The position numbers were made by a program, and so were the translations under genes. The notes under the pieces were generated by a model. It ran no database searches. It had not been told where the DNA came from and worked only from the letters and a program-made list of their open reading frames with translations. A stretch of 64,000 bases of DNA, taken from the NCBI GenBank assembly GCA_028715725.1, contig JAQURG010000008.1:1-64000 (forward strand), written 5' to 3'. Each line of letters begins with the position of its first letter. The stretch's first letter is position 1. Positions 37,073 to 45,345 of the stretch are shown piece after piece. The stretch is from Methylococcales bacterium. GTDB lineage: Bacteria; Pseudomonadota; Gammaproteobacteria; Methylococcales; Methylomonadaceae.

Positions 37073-37996
37073 TCAACCTACCAGGTCGGGTATGAGTGAG
37101 ATAATCGTACTCTTGATAGCGGCAGCGGCAGTTTGCAGATTCTGCCGCTCTTCCTCACTCATTTCAGGATGCAAATGGCGAACAATGCCATTGCGCCCTA
37201 CCACTACAGGAATGCTGAAGCAGTTATCCTGAATACCCATCCAATCGTCGAAACGGGTGGCCAAAGGCATGGTGCGATATTCATCGAAAGTGACGGCTTC
37301 AATAACCATGCATGTGGCGGTCGCGATGGCATAATTGGTATAACCCTTAAGTCTATAAACTTCAAAACCTGCTTCGATAACCTGATTAAACAAATCCCGA
37401 TGGCCGGGAGTATCGTAAAGTAGTTCTCCACCCGCGGTAGCACTGCTCAGTATTGGAAACTGGTTGGGGCCGTGCTCCCCCAGGACGTAAGTGCGCAGAT
37501 CATCGGGATGGATATGCTCCTCCTGTGACAGCAAGGTGCGAAAACGGGCGGAGTCCACCAAAGTTCCGACTCCCAACACTCGATTTGACAAGAAACCGGA
37601 TAATTTAGCGGCGGCATAAGTCATTACGTCCAACGGATTGGTAATGATGATCAGCAGGGCGTTAGGATTATTAGCGGCCAGCATGGGGATCAATTCCCTG
37701 AACATCGCTGTATTCCTGTCGCCCAGCTCCAGGCGGGATTTGGAAACCTGACCATCGGTTGCAACCGATGCCGCGATCACGACGATATCAGCTCCCATTA
37801 CTTGCTCGTTGGTGCAGGCCTCTATGCGCATGGGCCGCGTGCAAAAGGCCAGGGTGTGCTGCAGATCCAGTGCATCGCCTCTGGCTTTTTCATAGCTGCG
37901 GCCGGAAATCACCAGGTGTTCGCACGTCTGTTTGAGAACCAGTGCATAAGCAATGCTGGAACCGACACGGCCGGTGCCGATGATGGCGACTTTCAT
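37073..37996 (-). CDS. Lactate/malate dehydrogenase family protein, substrate uncertain
   Basis: A 307-residue NAD-dependent 2-hydroxyacid dehydrogenase of the LDH/MDH superfamily. The Rossmann motif is GTGRVGSS (7-14). Catalytic residues match the family: R88, N120 (TNPLDV), D148/R151 (LVDSARFR) and H175 (GEHG). The mobile substrate loop (76-88, ASVATDGQVSKSR) has neither the Arg of malate nor the Gln of lactate dehydrogenases and is about two residues longer. HGPNQFP also departs from HGDSE. The substrate is therefore open. It lies downstream of serA on the same strand with a 150-base gap. Confidence 0.85.
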   Translation of the reverse strand: MKVAIIGTGRVGSSIAYALVLKQTCEHLVISGRSYEKARGDALDLQHTLAFCTRPMRIEACTNEQVMGADIVVIAASVATDGQVSKSRLELGDRNTAMFRELIPMLAANNPNALLIIITNPLDVMTYAAAKLSGFLSNRVLGVGTLVDSARFRTLLSQEEHIHPDDLRTYVLGEHGPNQFPILSSATAGGELLYDTPGHRDLFNQVIEAGFEVYRLKGYTNYAIATATCMVIEAVTFDEYRTMPLATRFDDWMGIQDNCFSIPVVVGRNGIVRHLHPEMSEEERQNLQTAAAAIKSTIISLIPDLVG

Positions 37997-38108
37997 AAGA
38001 CCTTCATAAAAAGAATAACCGCAGGTTTAAGAACACACTGATACTCCAGTGGGAGAGACTTCAGTCTCGATGGTCACAGTTACCTTATCCGAAAACTCTG
38101 GGGCATGC

Positions 38109-38130
38109 CGGGCAATAAAGATATTGCCCG
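38109..38130. repeat. Perfect hairpin in the serA-dehydrogenase gap
   Basis: CGGGCAAT (38109-38116) and ATTGCCCG (38123-38130) form an 8-bp stem with a 6-base loop, just past the serA stop on the minus strand. There is no T tract, so it may be a processing or mRNA-end stabilising hairpin or a REP-like repeat. A second small hairpin (GAGAC-TTCA-GTCTC) is at 38055-38068. Confidence 0.5.
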
Positions 38131-38146
38131 ACTACAGCCAATGGAA

Positions 38147-39313
38147 TTAAATTATGCGCACAGACAGGACGCCATCAATAGAGCGGATGCGCTCCAGTAT
38201 TTCAGCGGGAGCATCGGGCTGAAGATCTATCAGCGTATAGGCATAATCGCCACGCGACTTGTTTAGTAGATCCAGTATATTGAGACCGGCTTCGCCCAAA
38301 ATGGATGAAATATGGCCGACTACACCCGGTATGTTCTGGTTAGCGATACCAAGGCGCACACCTTCTCCACATGGTGTAACCGAAACTTCCGGAAAATTGA
38401 CCGAATTACGAATGGAGCCATGCTCCAGAAATTCACGCACCTGATTTGCCACCATTTCAGCGCAATTATCTTCGGCTTCTTCTGTAGAAGCGCCCAAATG
38501 GGGCAGTACGATAGCCTTTGGATGCTTGATCAAGGCAGGCGTCGGAAAATCACAAACATAGGCATGTAAGGTGCCGGAGTCTAAAGCCGCCAGCACAGCC
38601 GCCTCATCCACTACACCGGCGCGGGAGAAATTAAGCAATGTCGCGCCTTTCTTGATGCGTTCTATGTGCTCTTTGCTGAATAAATTTCTGGTTTTGTCAT
38701 TCAACGGGATATGCAGACTGATAAAATCCGCACGCGAAACCAGGTCATCTATATTGGCGGCCGGTACTGTGGATGAATTAAGTTTCCAGGCGCTCTCAAT
38801 CGACATAAACGGGTCGAATCCGATTGTTTTCAAACCCAGCGCGGCAGCAGAATTGGCGACTTTTACGCCGATGGCGCCCAATCCGAACACGCCCAATGTT
38901 TTTCCGGATACCTCAAAACCGGCGAAATGTTTCTTTTGCTTTTCAATCTGGTTGTTAATGCTTTCCTCATCTCCTTCCAGTCCGTGAATGAAGTTTAATG
39001 CAGCAGGAATATTACGCGAGGCCAGCAGCATTCCGGCTATAGCCAATTCCGCCACGGCGTTTGAATTGGCTCCCGGCGCATTGAATACCGGAATGCCGCG
39101 CTTTGTGTATTCCGCAACCGGGATATTGTTGACGCCGGCTCCTGCGCGGCCGACAGCCTTTAAAGATTCAGGAATCGGCTGGTCGTGCAGGTTGTGAGAG
39201 CGCAGCAAAATGGCTTCGGGATTATCGATTTGCGGCCCGACTTCGTAGCGATCGCTTGGCAGCCTATCCAGTCCGGCTCGAGAAATATTGTTATAAGTCA
39301 AGATTTTAAACAT
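38147..39313 (-). CDS. serA: D-3-phosphoglycerate dehydrogenase
   Basis: A 388-residue enzyme of serine synthesis that oxidises 3-phosphoglycerate. The start at 39313 has AAGGA upstream. NAD-binding GLGAIG lies in TLGVFGLGAIGVKVANSA. Catalytic Arg is in NFSRAGVVDE, Glu near the DFPTP segment and His in LPHLGASTEEAEDNC. A single C-terminal ACT domain (about 315-388, GVVGHISSILGEAGLNILDLL) gives serine feedback control. There is no ASB domain, so this is the short form. Serine-cycle or serine-synthesis use is expected in a C1 organism. Confidence 0.93.
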   Translation of the reverse strand: MFKILTYNNISRAGLDRLPSDRYEVGPQIDNPEAILLRSHNLHDQPIPESLKAVGRAGAGVNNIPVAEYTKRGIPVFNAPGANSNAVAELAIAGMLLASRNIPAALNFIHGLEGDEESINNQIEKQKKHFAGFEVSGKTLGVFGLGAIGVKVANSAAALGLKTIGFDPFMSIESAWKLNSSTVPAANIDDLVSRADFISLHIPLNDKTRNLFSKEHIERIKKGATLLNFSRAGVVDEAAVLAALDSGTLHAYVCDFPTPALIKHPKAIVLPHLGASTEEAEDNCAEMVANQVREFLEHGSIRNSVNFPEVSVTPCGEGVRLGIANQNIPGVVGHISSILGEAGLNILDLLNKSRGDYAYTLIDLQPDAPAEILERIRSIDGVLSVRII

Positions 39314-39813
39314 CAGTTTTTCCTTGTTTTTCATTATGAATCAGGCGTGAATGCAGCTAATGCATCCCCGGTTATTTTGGTTATTGTGTTATAGGGGCAG
39401 GCGCAAGGATGATCTTTAAAATCCACAGTTCATGAGCTAATAGGTCGGATAAGGCTTATTACACACATTATTTATGACACAGTGACTAAAAATTATCCGT
39501 TAAGCTTCATATTCCGTTTTAGTCCTGCCGTTTGTGTAATGAATGGATGTAAGATAATTGGCCGGGCTGTTTTTTTTGCAGAGTTTAAAATCAAGCCCTC
39601 TTTTTAAAATCTGGAAATTATACTGCTTTATTGAACAAAAGAAGCATCGTTTATAGTGATTGATTTATCTTTATGAGAAGGCACGGACCGGGATCAACCG
39701 ATAGGATAAACAGCTGCTGGCGCTTCCCTTTTTAAATAGCCGGATTATTGAAAGGCATGAGGAGAATGCTTGCCAAATTGATGAGTCCATGCCTTAAAGC
39801 CATAAACGGAATT
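39314..39813. other. Intergenic, nothing recognised
   Basis: 500 AT-rich bases between parB (downstream end) and the serA start on the minus strand. It must hold the serA promoter. I looked for parS (TGTTTCACGTGAAACA-like) and DnaA boxes and saw no convincing match. Confidence 0.4.
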
Positions 39814-40665
39814 TTATCTTTTATCAATTTGTTCAATAATGCCATCCAGCTCTTCCAGGCTGGAATAGGCAATTACCAGTTTTCCGGCACCATTTTCTTT
39901 ATGATCTATGATAACTTTGGCGCCTAATTTTGCGGTTAGATTTTCTTGCAAACGCAAAGTATCACTATCAATTATCCTTGCTTTTTTAATTTTTGGTTCT
40001 GCTTGAGATTCTTTAACGAGGCGCTCAGCGGCCCTTACCGTGAGCCCTTCCTTAACGATTTTATTAGCTGCGGCCACCTGTTTGAGCCCATCCAGCGCTA
40101 ACAGGGCCCGTGCATGCCCCATTTCCAGTTGCTTATTGAGCAACAGTTTTTTTACATCGCTATGCAGGTCTATCAATCTCAATAAATTGGTTACCGTAGT
40201 GCGTGACTTGCCGATTGCATCGGCTACGTGTTGATGGGTCATCCCAAACTCATCCAGAAGACGCTTTAAAGCTTCGGCTTCTTCCAGAGGATTCAGGTCT
40301 TCACGTTGAATATTTTCAATGAGGGCAATTGCCATTGCCGAGCGGTCATCTATTTCCTTGATAACCACGGGCACTTCTTGCAATCCGGACTGGGCAGCGG
40401 CACGCCATCTGCGTTCACCCGCAATGATTTCGTATTTATCACGCGCAATCTGGCGTACGACGATTGGCTGGATAATGCCTTGCGCTTTAATGGAGTCTAC
40501 CAGTTCCTGTAATTTCTCCGGATTGATATCTTTGCGGGGCTGATATTTACCCCTTTGCAAATATTCTATCGGCAGCGTATGCAGCTGATGCTTTTCTTCA
40601 CTGACAGAAACATCGCCTAATAATGCGTCAAGACCCCGACCTAATCCACGTTTATTTACAGCCAT
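39814..40665 (-). CDS. parB: Chromosome partitioning protein ParB
   Basis: A 283-residue CTPase and centromere-binding protein. The N-terminal ParA-stimulating peptide is NKRGLGRGLDALLGD. The CTP-binding ParB/Srx fold has GKYQPRKD and the GERRWRAA box. The HTH is in GMTHQHVADAIGKSRTTVTNLLRL, and the C-terminal dimerisation helix ends the protein. An upstream TTG at 40674 adds three residues. The gene follows parA and the mini-ParB in the rsmG-parA-parB arrangement usual near oriC. Confidence 0.95.
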   Translation of the reverse strand: MAVNKRGLGRGLDALLGDVSVSEEKHQLHTLPIEYLQRGKYQPRKDINPEKLQELVDSIKAQGIIQPIVVRQIARDKYEIIAGERRWRAAAQSGLQEVPVVIKEIDDRSAMAIALIENIQREDLNPLEEAEALKRLLDEFGMTHQHVADAIGKSRTTVTNLLRLIDLHSDVKKLLLNKQLEMGHARALLALDGLKQVAAANKIVKEGLTVRAAERLVKESQAEPKIKKARIIDSDTLRLQENLTAKLGAKVIIDHKENGAGKLVIAYSSLEELDGIIEQIDKR

Positions 40666-40738
40666 CGCTTTCAACTTTTCCCTATTCTGATTATTTCACC
40701 GGCTCCAGCAGACAAAGTTGCAAGCCCTACGCAGTCTA

Positions 40739-40960
40739 TCATTGCTGTTCAGTACGAATGATGGATTCAACTTCGTCAAGCAGGCTTTTTAAAGCCTCCG
40801 CCTCTTCCAGAATACTTTCAATCAGTATTTTTGATATTACCGTTCGATCAACTGTTTTATCGGAAGTAATTACCGCGTTTTGCTGCAACCCTTCCAGAGC
40901 AGGAGAGTCGGTTAACAGAACTTCAAGTCCACGGCCTAATCCACGTTTCTGGAATGTCAT
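40739..40960 (-). CDS. 73-residue mini-ParB (ParA-stimulating peptide without CTPase/DNA-binding core)
   Basis: The start lies three bases after the parA stop, so it is probably coupled to parA. The first 18 residues (MTFQKRGLGRGLEVLLTD) copy the ParB N-terminus, and the DNA AAACGTGGATTAGG is identical in both genes. The C-terminal part contains LEEAEALKSLLDE, matching the LEEAEALKRLLDE of ParB helix just after NPLE. The central CTP-binding region and the HTH and dimer domains are absent. It looks like an internally deleted tandem duplicate of parB that keeps the ParA-activating peptide. Function is unknown. Confidence 0.7.
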   Translation of the reverse strand: MTFQKRGLGRGLEVLLTDSPALEGLQQNAVITSDKTVDRTVISKILIESILEEAEALKSLLDEVESIIRTEQQ

Positions 40961-40963
40961 ATC

Positions 40964-41734
40964 TTATTCACCGTTTTCTTTTCTGATCATTTCACCCGCC
41001 AGGGCAATATAGGCGACAGCGCCTCTGGATGTCTTATCGTAGCAGAGTACCGGTAAGCCGTGACTGGGGGCTTCGGCCAAGCGAATATTTCTTGGGACAC
41101 AGGTCCTGAATACCTTTTCGCCAAAATAACGGATCAATTGCTCTGATACATCCTTGGTCAGGCGGTTTCTGTCATCATACATCGTCCGCAAGATGCCTTC
41201 CAGATACAATTCCGGATTAACCGTATCCTGAATATTTTTAAGCGTACTCATCAATGCTGATAAACCTTCAAGAGCATAGTACTCGCATTGCATGGGGATC
41301 AGAAGACTGTTGGCCGCCACCATCGCATTCAACGTTAGCATATTCAGGGATGGCGGGCAATCGATCAGGATATAGTCGTACTGCGATTTGATCTGGATTA
41401 AGGCGTCAGCGAGCCGCTGCTCTTTACGATCAGCCTGTATTAACTGTACCTCAGCGGCTGTCAGATCAGCATTGCCGGGAATGACTGAAATACCGATATT
41501 GGGTAGATAAATAACTGTTTCTGCTGCGGGTACGTCTTCCATTAATATATCGTAACTGGAGTACTTGACGTCCTGTTTATCGATGCCGCAGCCCATTGCA
41601 GCGTTGCCCTGTGGATCAAGATCCACCAGTAAAACCCGACGTTTTGCGGCAGCCAGCGTAGCGGCCAGATTTACACTCGTTGTCGTTTTCCCAACGCCGC
41701 CTTTTTGATTGGTTACGGCAATTATTTTTCCCAC
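40964..41734 (-). CDS. parA: Chromosome partitioning ATPase ParA (Soj)
   Basis: A 256-residue deviant Walker ATPase (KGGVGKTTTSVNLAATLA, residues about 10-27; LLVDLDPQGNAAMGCGI; YILIDCPPSLNMLT). It binds DNA non-specifically in the ATP state and is stimulated by ParB. No N-terminal HTH is present, so it is the small chromosomal type. It is followed at once by the mini-ParB and then parB. Confidence 0.96.
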   Translation of the reverse strand: MGKIIAVTNQKGGVGKTTTSVNLAATLAAAKRRVLLVDLDPQGNAAMGCGIDKQDVKYSSYDILMEDVPAAETVIYLPNIGISVIPGNADLTAAEVQLIQADRKEQRLADALIQIKSQYDYILIDCPPSLNMLTLNAMVAANSLLIPMQCEYYALEGLSALMSTLKNIQDTVNPELYLEGILRTMYDDRNRLTKDVSEQLIRYFGEKVFRTCVPRNIRLAEAPSHGLPVLCYDKTSRGAVAYIALAGEMIRKENGE

Positions 41735-41805
41735 TAACTTACCTCGGACTTTTTAATGGATTATTTTGTTAAAAATCAGTAAACATAAGGTGCACATATA
41801 TAAAT

Positions 41806-42480
41806 TTATATGATTTTTTGCATGCTCATATTATTATCCGCTAATTTGTTTAAATCCGTATTATCCGTAGCCGATATTCTCACCAGACATCTTTCTGCCT
41901 CGCAGCCGGGAACCTGTACAGGAATCACCCGCGCTATTTCGGCGATTTGTGCTAATTCCGCCTCAGGGTTTTGCCCCTTCATGGCCAATAAAATGCCGTT
42001 CTTGCCAAGCAAATGCGCGGTTAATTTCACTATATCGGATAAGCTTGCAAATGCCCGCGTAATGACTGTATCAAAAGTTTGTTCAGATTTATAATTTTCT
42101 ACGCGCTGATGATACACAACTGAATTTTTAAGCTTTAATTCCAGTATCGCCTGCTGTACAAACCGTGTTTTTTTGGCATTGCTGTCCAGCAAAGTAAATT
42201 TAGTTTCAGGCAAACAAATTGCCAATGGAATGCCGGGCAAACCTGCGCCTGTGCCTATATCAATGACCCTTTTACCTTCAATAAACGGGGCGATAGCCAG
42301 ACTATCCAACAGATGCAGGCGCACCATATCCTCTTTGCCGTGTATGGCTGTCAGATTATAGGCTTTATTCCACTTTTCGATCAGCTTGATAAAATCAAGC
42401 AGTTGATCTATCTGTTGTTTGCTCAGGGCCATGTTTAATGTTTGCAGACCCGAAACCAGAATTTTACGACAAACTTCCAT
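41806..42480 (-). CDS. rsmG: 16S rRNA (guanine527-N7)-methyltransferase
   Basis: A 224-residue AdoMet enzyme. The SAM site is VIDIGTGAGLPGIPLAI (residues about 72-88), followed by FTLLDSNAKKTRFVQQA and the ITRAFASLSDI block. It methylates G527 of 16S rRNA and its loss gives low-level streptomycin resistance. It is upstream of parA by 71 bases, a conserved order. The usual partner mnmG is not upstream here; a TerB gene is. Confidence 0.94.
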   Translation of the reverse strand: MEVCRKILVSGLQTLNMALSKQQIDQLLDFIKLIEKWNKAYNLTAIHGKEDMVRLHLLDSLAIAPFIEGKRVIDIGTGAGLPGIPLAICLPETKFTLLDSNAKKTRFVQQAILELKLKNSVVYHQRVENYKSEQTFDTVITRAFASLSDIVKLTAHLLGKNGILLAMKGQNPEAELAQIAEIARVIPVQVPGCEAERCLVRISATDNTDLNKLADNNMSMQKII

Positions 42481-42560
42481 CAGACACTTTTCTTTATTAA
42501 ATAAATGTAATACTCAAAGGTTTAATCCTTTTAAAGTCGGCTTTCTGCTCATTAAAAAAC

Positions 42561-43013
42561 TTATAGTTCAAATTCTGACGGATTAATTGCTAATTCTTTA
42601 GCGATTTTGGCGGCCACCTTTTTTTCATCACCATCAAAAATGCCATCAGAAGAGGCAATCGCGATAATCATACGCACCAGCAAGCGCGAGGCGCCGGCAT
42701 CGGACTTCATTTTACCCAATGCCTGGTAAGCTTTGGCTTCCCCTATGTCCCTATCGAATTCCAGTTGCCCGACAAAATCCTGAAACGCCTTGATAACATC
42801 ACTGGTAGTAAAAATCGAAAGCGTATCATTGCTTTCGATAAACCTGATCATTTTTTGTTTTTCTTCCGAGCTGATGCTGCCGTCAGCCATTGCAATCAAG
42901 GCAGAGCCCGCCATTGCTGCATTTAGAAAATCCTTGTTTTTATATTTCAAGGCTTCTGTTTTTAATTCATTAGCTTTGCTTTTCAGCTGGTTAAGAAAAC
43001 TTTCAAAACTCAT
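42561..43013 (-). CDS. terB: TerB-family tellurite-resistance/stress protein
   Basis: A 150-residue TerB protein with two acidic metal-binding repeats typical of the family: IAMADGSISSEEK (about 40-52) and IASSDGIFDGDEK (about 123-135). TerB folds as helical EF-hand-like metal-binding modules. It lies 60 bases downstream of the CitE-like lyase on the same strand, so it probably belongs to the same unit. Ter systems respond to tellurite, phage and other stresses. No terC, terD or terZ is in the window. Confidence 0.88.
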   Translation of the reverse strand: MSFESFLNQLKSKANELKTEALKYKNKDFLNAAMAGSALIAMADGSISSEEKQKMIRFIESNDTLSIFTTSDVIKAFQDFVGQLEFDRDIGEAKAYQALGKMKSDAGASRLLVRMIIAIASSDGIFDGDEKKVAAKIAKELAINPSEFEL

Positions 43014-43073
43014 TAGTTTGCTCCTGATGTAGTGTCTGGGGGATTTAAGAAAAATAAGGACTCGTTTTGCCGC

Positions 43074-44009
43074 CTATACGAATAATTCAGCGTACTTGTC
43101 TTGCGGCTGGGGTATTTTAACACCATAACACTTTTGCCGGCTTATGATGCTGCGTCCCCAATGATGATGAGTCGCAACTTCGCACATGGCATTATGCATT
43201 TTAAAAACAGCGGGCGCAGTCTGTTCGTTCAGTTTAACCGCCATTTCATAATCTTCCTCCTCCACGCTATAGGCAGCTTCAATAGCCGGAACTTGCGCCG
43301 GATGAATGGCCGTTTTCCCGGTCAGCCCATGCGCCAGATCAAGCCGAATCTCTTTTTGCAAGGTTGCCATGTCGTCCAGATATTCAAACACCGGCGCGGA
43401 TAATGAAAAACCATAGGGTTTAAAAACAGTCGCCAGTTGCGCGATAGTATGGCCTATCGGGGTTTCATATATCGTCAGAGATCGGGGTCTGCGAATACCT
43501 AAAAGATGCATCAAATCATTGCCGCCGATTCTAAGCATTAAAACCCGCCGGGCAATATCATCTTGCAGTAAACCCTGCCGTAGCTCACACATGGCATTGA
43601 AGTCAAAAACGTCTCTGGTTTCCAGCGTGGGCATGACCTTGAAAGGCGTCCCCTGCAATTGATCTAAATAAGCGTGAAAAACCGATTGATTAAATTTCGG
43701 CAAGACAAAGCCATCCACTTTTTCAATATCGGGAAGATCCAGCAGACGCGCTAATATATCCGGATTTCTGGCCCTGATAAACCGGAAGCGATGCGGCGAA
43801 GCTCTAAAACTTTGCAGGCATAAGCCGATATGGCGCACGCAGCTATCGACATCTCTGCTGGATACTGCATCTTCCGTGCAGAAAATCATTGATCTCAGCG
43901 ATGAAAATTTTTCGCCATTGGCAATTTCCATGAGATCGCGGCGATGGCCCGGCATATAAAGCGGCGCGCCTAAAGACCAGGGAGAAAACAATTTCGACTC
44001 TGCATTCAT
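43074..44009 (-). CDS. HpcH/HpaI aldolase/citrate-lyase-beta-like protein of Ter-type cluster
   Basis: A 311-residue TIM-barrel CitE-like lyase. Visible family features are APLYMPGHRRDL near the N-terminus, DGFVLPKF, MPTLETRDVFDF (acidic metal ligand), LRIGGNDLMHLLG and the GKTAIHPAQVP segment. In Ter biosynthetic modules a CitE-like lyase sits with a PRTase and is thought to help build a nucleoside-like metabolite. Its start overlaps the PRTase stop (ATGA, 44006-44009), so the two are coupled. The substrate is not known. Confidence 0.85.
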   Translation of the reverse strand: MNAESKLFSPWSLGAPLYMPGHRRDLMEIANGEKFSSLRSMIFCTEDAVSSRDVDSCVRHIGLCLQSFRASPHRFRFIRARNPDILARLLDLPDIEKVDGFVLPKFNQSVFHAYLDQLQGTPFKVMPTLETRDVFDFNAMCELRQGLLQDDIARRVLMLRIGGNDLMHLLGIRRPRSLTIYETPIGHTIAQLATVFKPYGFSLSAPVFEYLDDMATLQKEIRLDLAHGLTGKTAIHPAQVPAIEAAYSVEEEDYEMAVKLNEQTAPAVFKMHNAMCEVATHHHWGRSIISRQKCYGVKIPQPQDKYAELFV

Positions 44010-45106
44010 AACTTAATCTCTTTGATCAGGGCGGCAGCGCAATAGGGTAAATCGGTAAAAACGGCTATTGGGATTGACTTTGATTCGGCCAGCCAGCGTA
44101 AATGCCGGGTTGCGTCGGAGTCTAAATCCTGTAATAACAAGAGCTGCGCTTCCCGGCGAAGTAACACACGAGTCGTTTCTCCAATGCCGGGTTTAATGTA
44201 ATTATGATCAGTAATTCCATAATATTCGGCAATGCTTTTTAAAAATTTTTGGGAAACTTTTTGCAATTGTTCAAGATTGAGCTCGACAGGATTATGATGT
44301 TGCAGAGTTAAACCTTGCCAAAGATTATCGACTCTGCCAAGTATTTCATCAATAAAATAACGCGATAAATCGTGTTGCTCAAACTGCCGGTAATAAAGGC
44401 AGCCATGAAAATCGTCGGGGCCGGCGTTGTCTTTATCATAAATCGAACGGCTGACCAATCCCGATACTGTGGCATTCAAGATACTTGAAGGAATTAAATA
44501 ATCTTCAGAAGAGGCGGCAACGGCTGCGCAACCTGATAAGTCGGTCAATACATGGAGTTCGGCCGGGATGGAGATGCCGTCGCTTTTTTCAAAAGCCTTC
44601 AGACTGCTTGCCAGTTGTCTCGCAATAGTGCCCTTTGCTGTCCAGCCGTCCACGAATACCAAAGATTCCGGCGCATGGCTCTGCAGAATATAGCGCAGTG
44701 CGTTCTGATCTATGCCGATGTCCCGAAGAATTGAAATAGAATAATGTTGGGTCCGGATGTTGAAGTACTGTTTTAAAACGTGTTTGAGTAGCACGCCGAT
44801 TGGCGTGCCTGCGCGTGCTAATGACACCAGAGTAATGCCATGAGGACGCCTGGCTAAAATGCCTTGTGCCAACCGTAAAACATGCTCCGCCATACGATCC
44901 TGATTTAACGCCATTGCTTGATAGAACAATGGCAAATAATCATCCGGCGGCAAGGACTCGTGAGTCAGCATTTGCGAATAATGTTTTTCACCTGATTGAA
45001 TCAGCGCTTCCTTGATATAGACGGGCGTATCCGGCAGTGTCACCGGTTTTAACAGGAAGTGCACATCGTCTGATGTATAGCTGCCGGTAAAAGGAGTTAT
45101 AGGCAT
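44006..45106 (-). CDS. PRTase/StiP-family protein of Ter-type cluster
   Basis: A 366-residue protein. The N-terminal half is a phosphoribosyltransferase-like domain with ITLVSLARAGTPIGVLL and the PRPP-binding strand-loop SLVFVDGWTAKGTIARQL (equivalent of VDDxxxTGxT). The C-terminal part (about 275-366, YIKPGIGETTRVLLRREAQLL) is the region termed TRSP in Ter-linked PRTases. Databases often name these 'cysteine protease StiP'; the PRTase motif is what the sequence shows. It is first in the unit StiP-CitE-TerB. Confidence 0.82.
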   Translation of the reverse strand: MPITPFTGSYTSDDVHFLLKPVTLPDTPVYIKEALIQSGEKHYSQMLTHESLPPDDYLPLFYQAMALNQDRMAEHVLRLAQGILARRPHGITLVSLARAGTPIGVLLKHVLKQYFNIRTQHYSISILRDIGIDQNALRYILQSHAPESLVFVDGWTAKGTIARQLASSLKAFEKSDGISIPAELHVLTDLSGCAAVAASSEDYLIPSSILNATVSGLVSRSIYDKDNAGPDDFHGCLYYRQFEQHDLSRYFIDEILGRVDNLWQGLTLQHHNPVELNLEQLQKVSQKFLKSIAEYYGITDHNYIKPGIGETTRVLLRREAQLLLLQDLDSDATRHLRWLAESKSIPIAVFTDLPYCAAALIKEIKL

Positions 45107-45123
45107 TCAAACTGCCTATAACT

Positions 45124-45222
45124 CATCACAGAGGCATTAAAAGAATACTTCTGCTCCCGCCGGAAGTGAGGCGGATGAATTATAATGCTTTGATTTTCTG
45201 TCAACTCTGTGCCTCTGCGATG
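45124..45222. repeat. Imperfect inverted repeat, 13-bp arms
   Basis: CATCACAGAGGCA (45124-45136) matches the reverse complement of TGCCTCTGCGATG (45210-45222) with one mismatch, enclosing 73 AT-rich bases. It sits between the PRTase start and the end of the GMC gene. Size and ends suggest a small non-autonomous element or palindromic repeat; no target duplication is evident. Confidence 0.5.
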
Positions 45223-45345
45223 GGTAATTGTTCTTCAGGTTAAGCTAAAGCAAAACTGATATGACAGGTATTATTACGACATCCGCCTGGACAGTCAATT
45301 ATCCCCAAGAGTGATTTTCTGCATTTATTTGAATGGTCAGGTTTT

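Noticed and set aside
39314..42480. Possible oriC or parS near rsmG-parA-parB
   Set aside because: The gene order suggests closeness to the origin, but no parS-like palindrome or cluster of DnaA boxes was found in the gaps.
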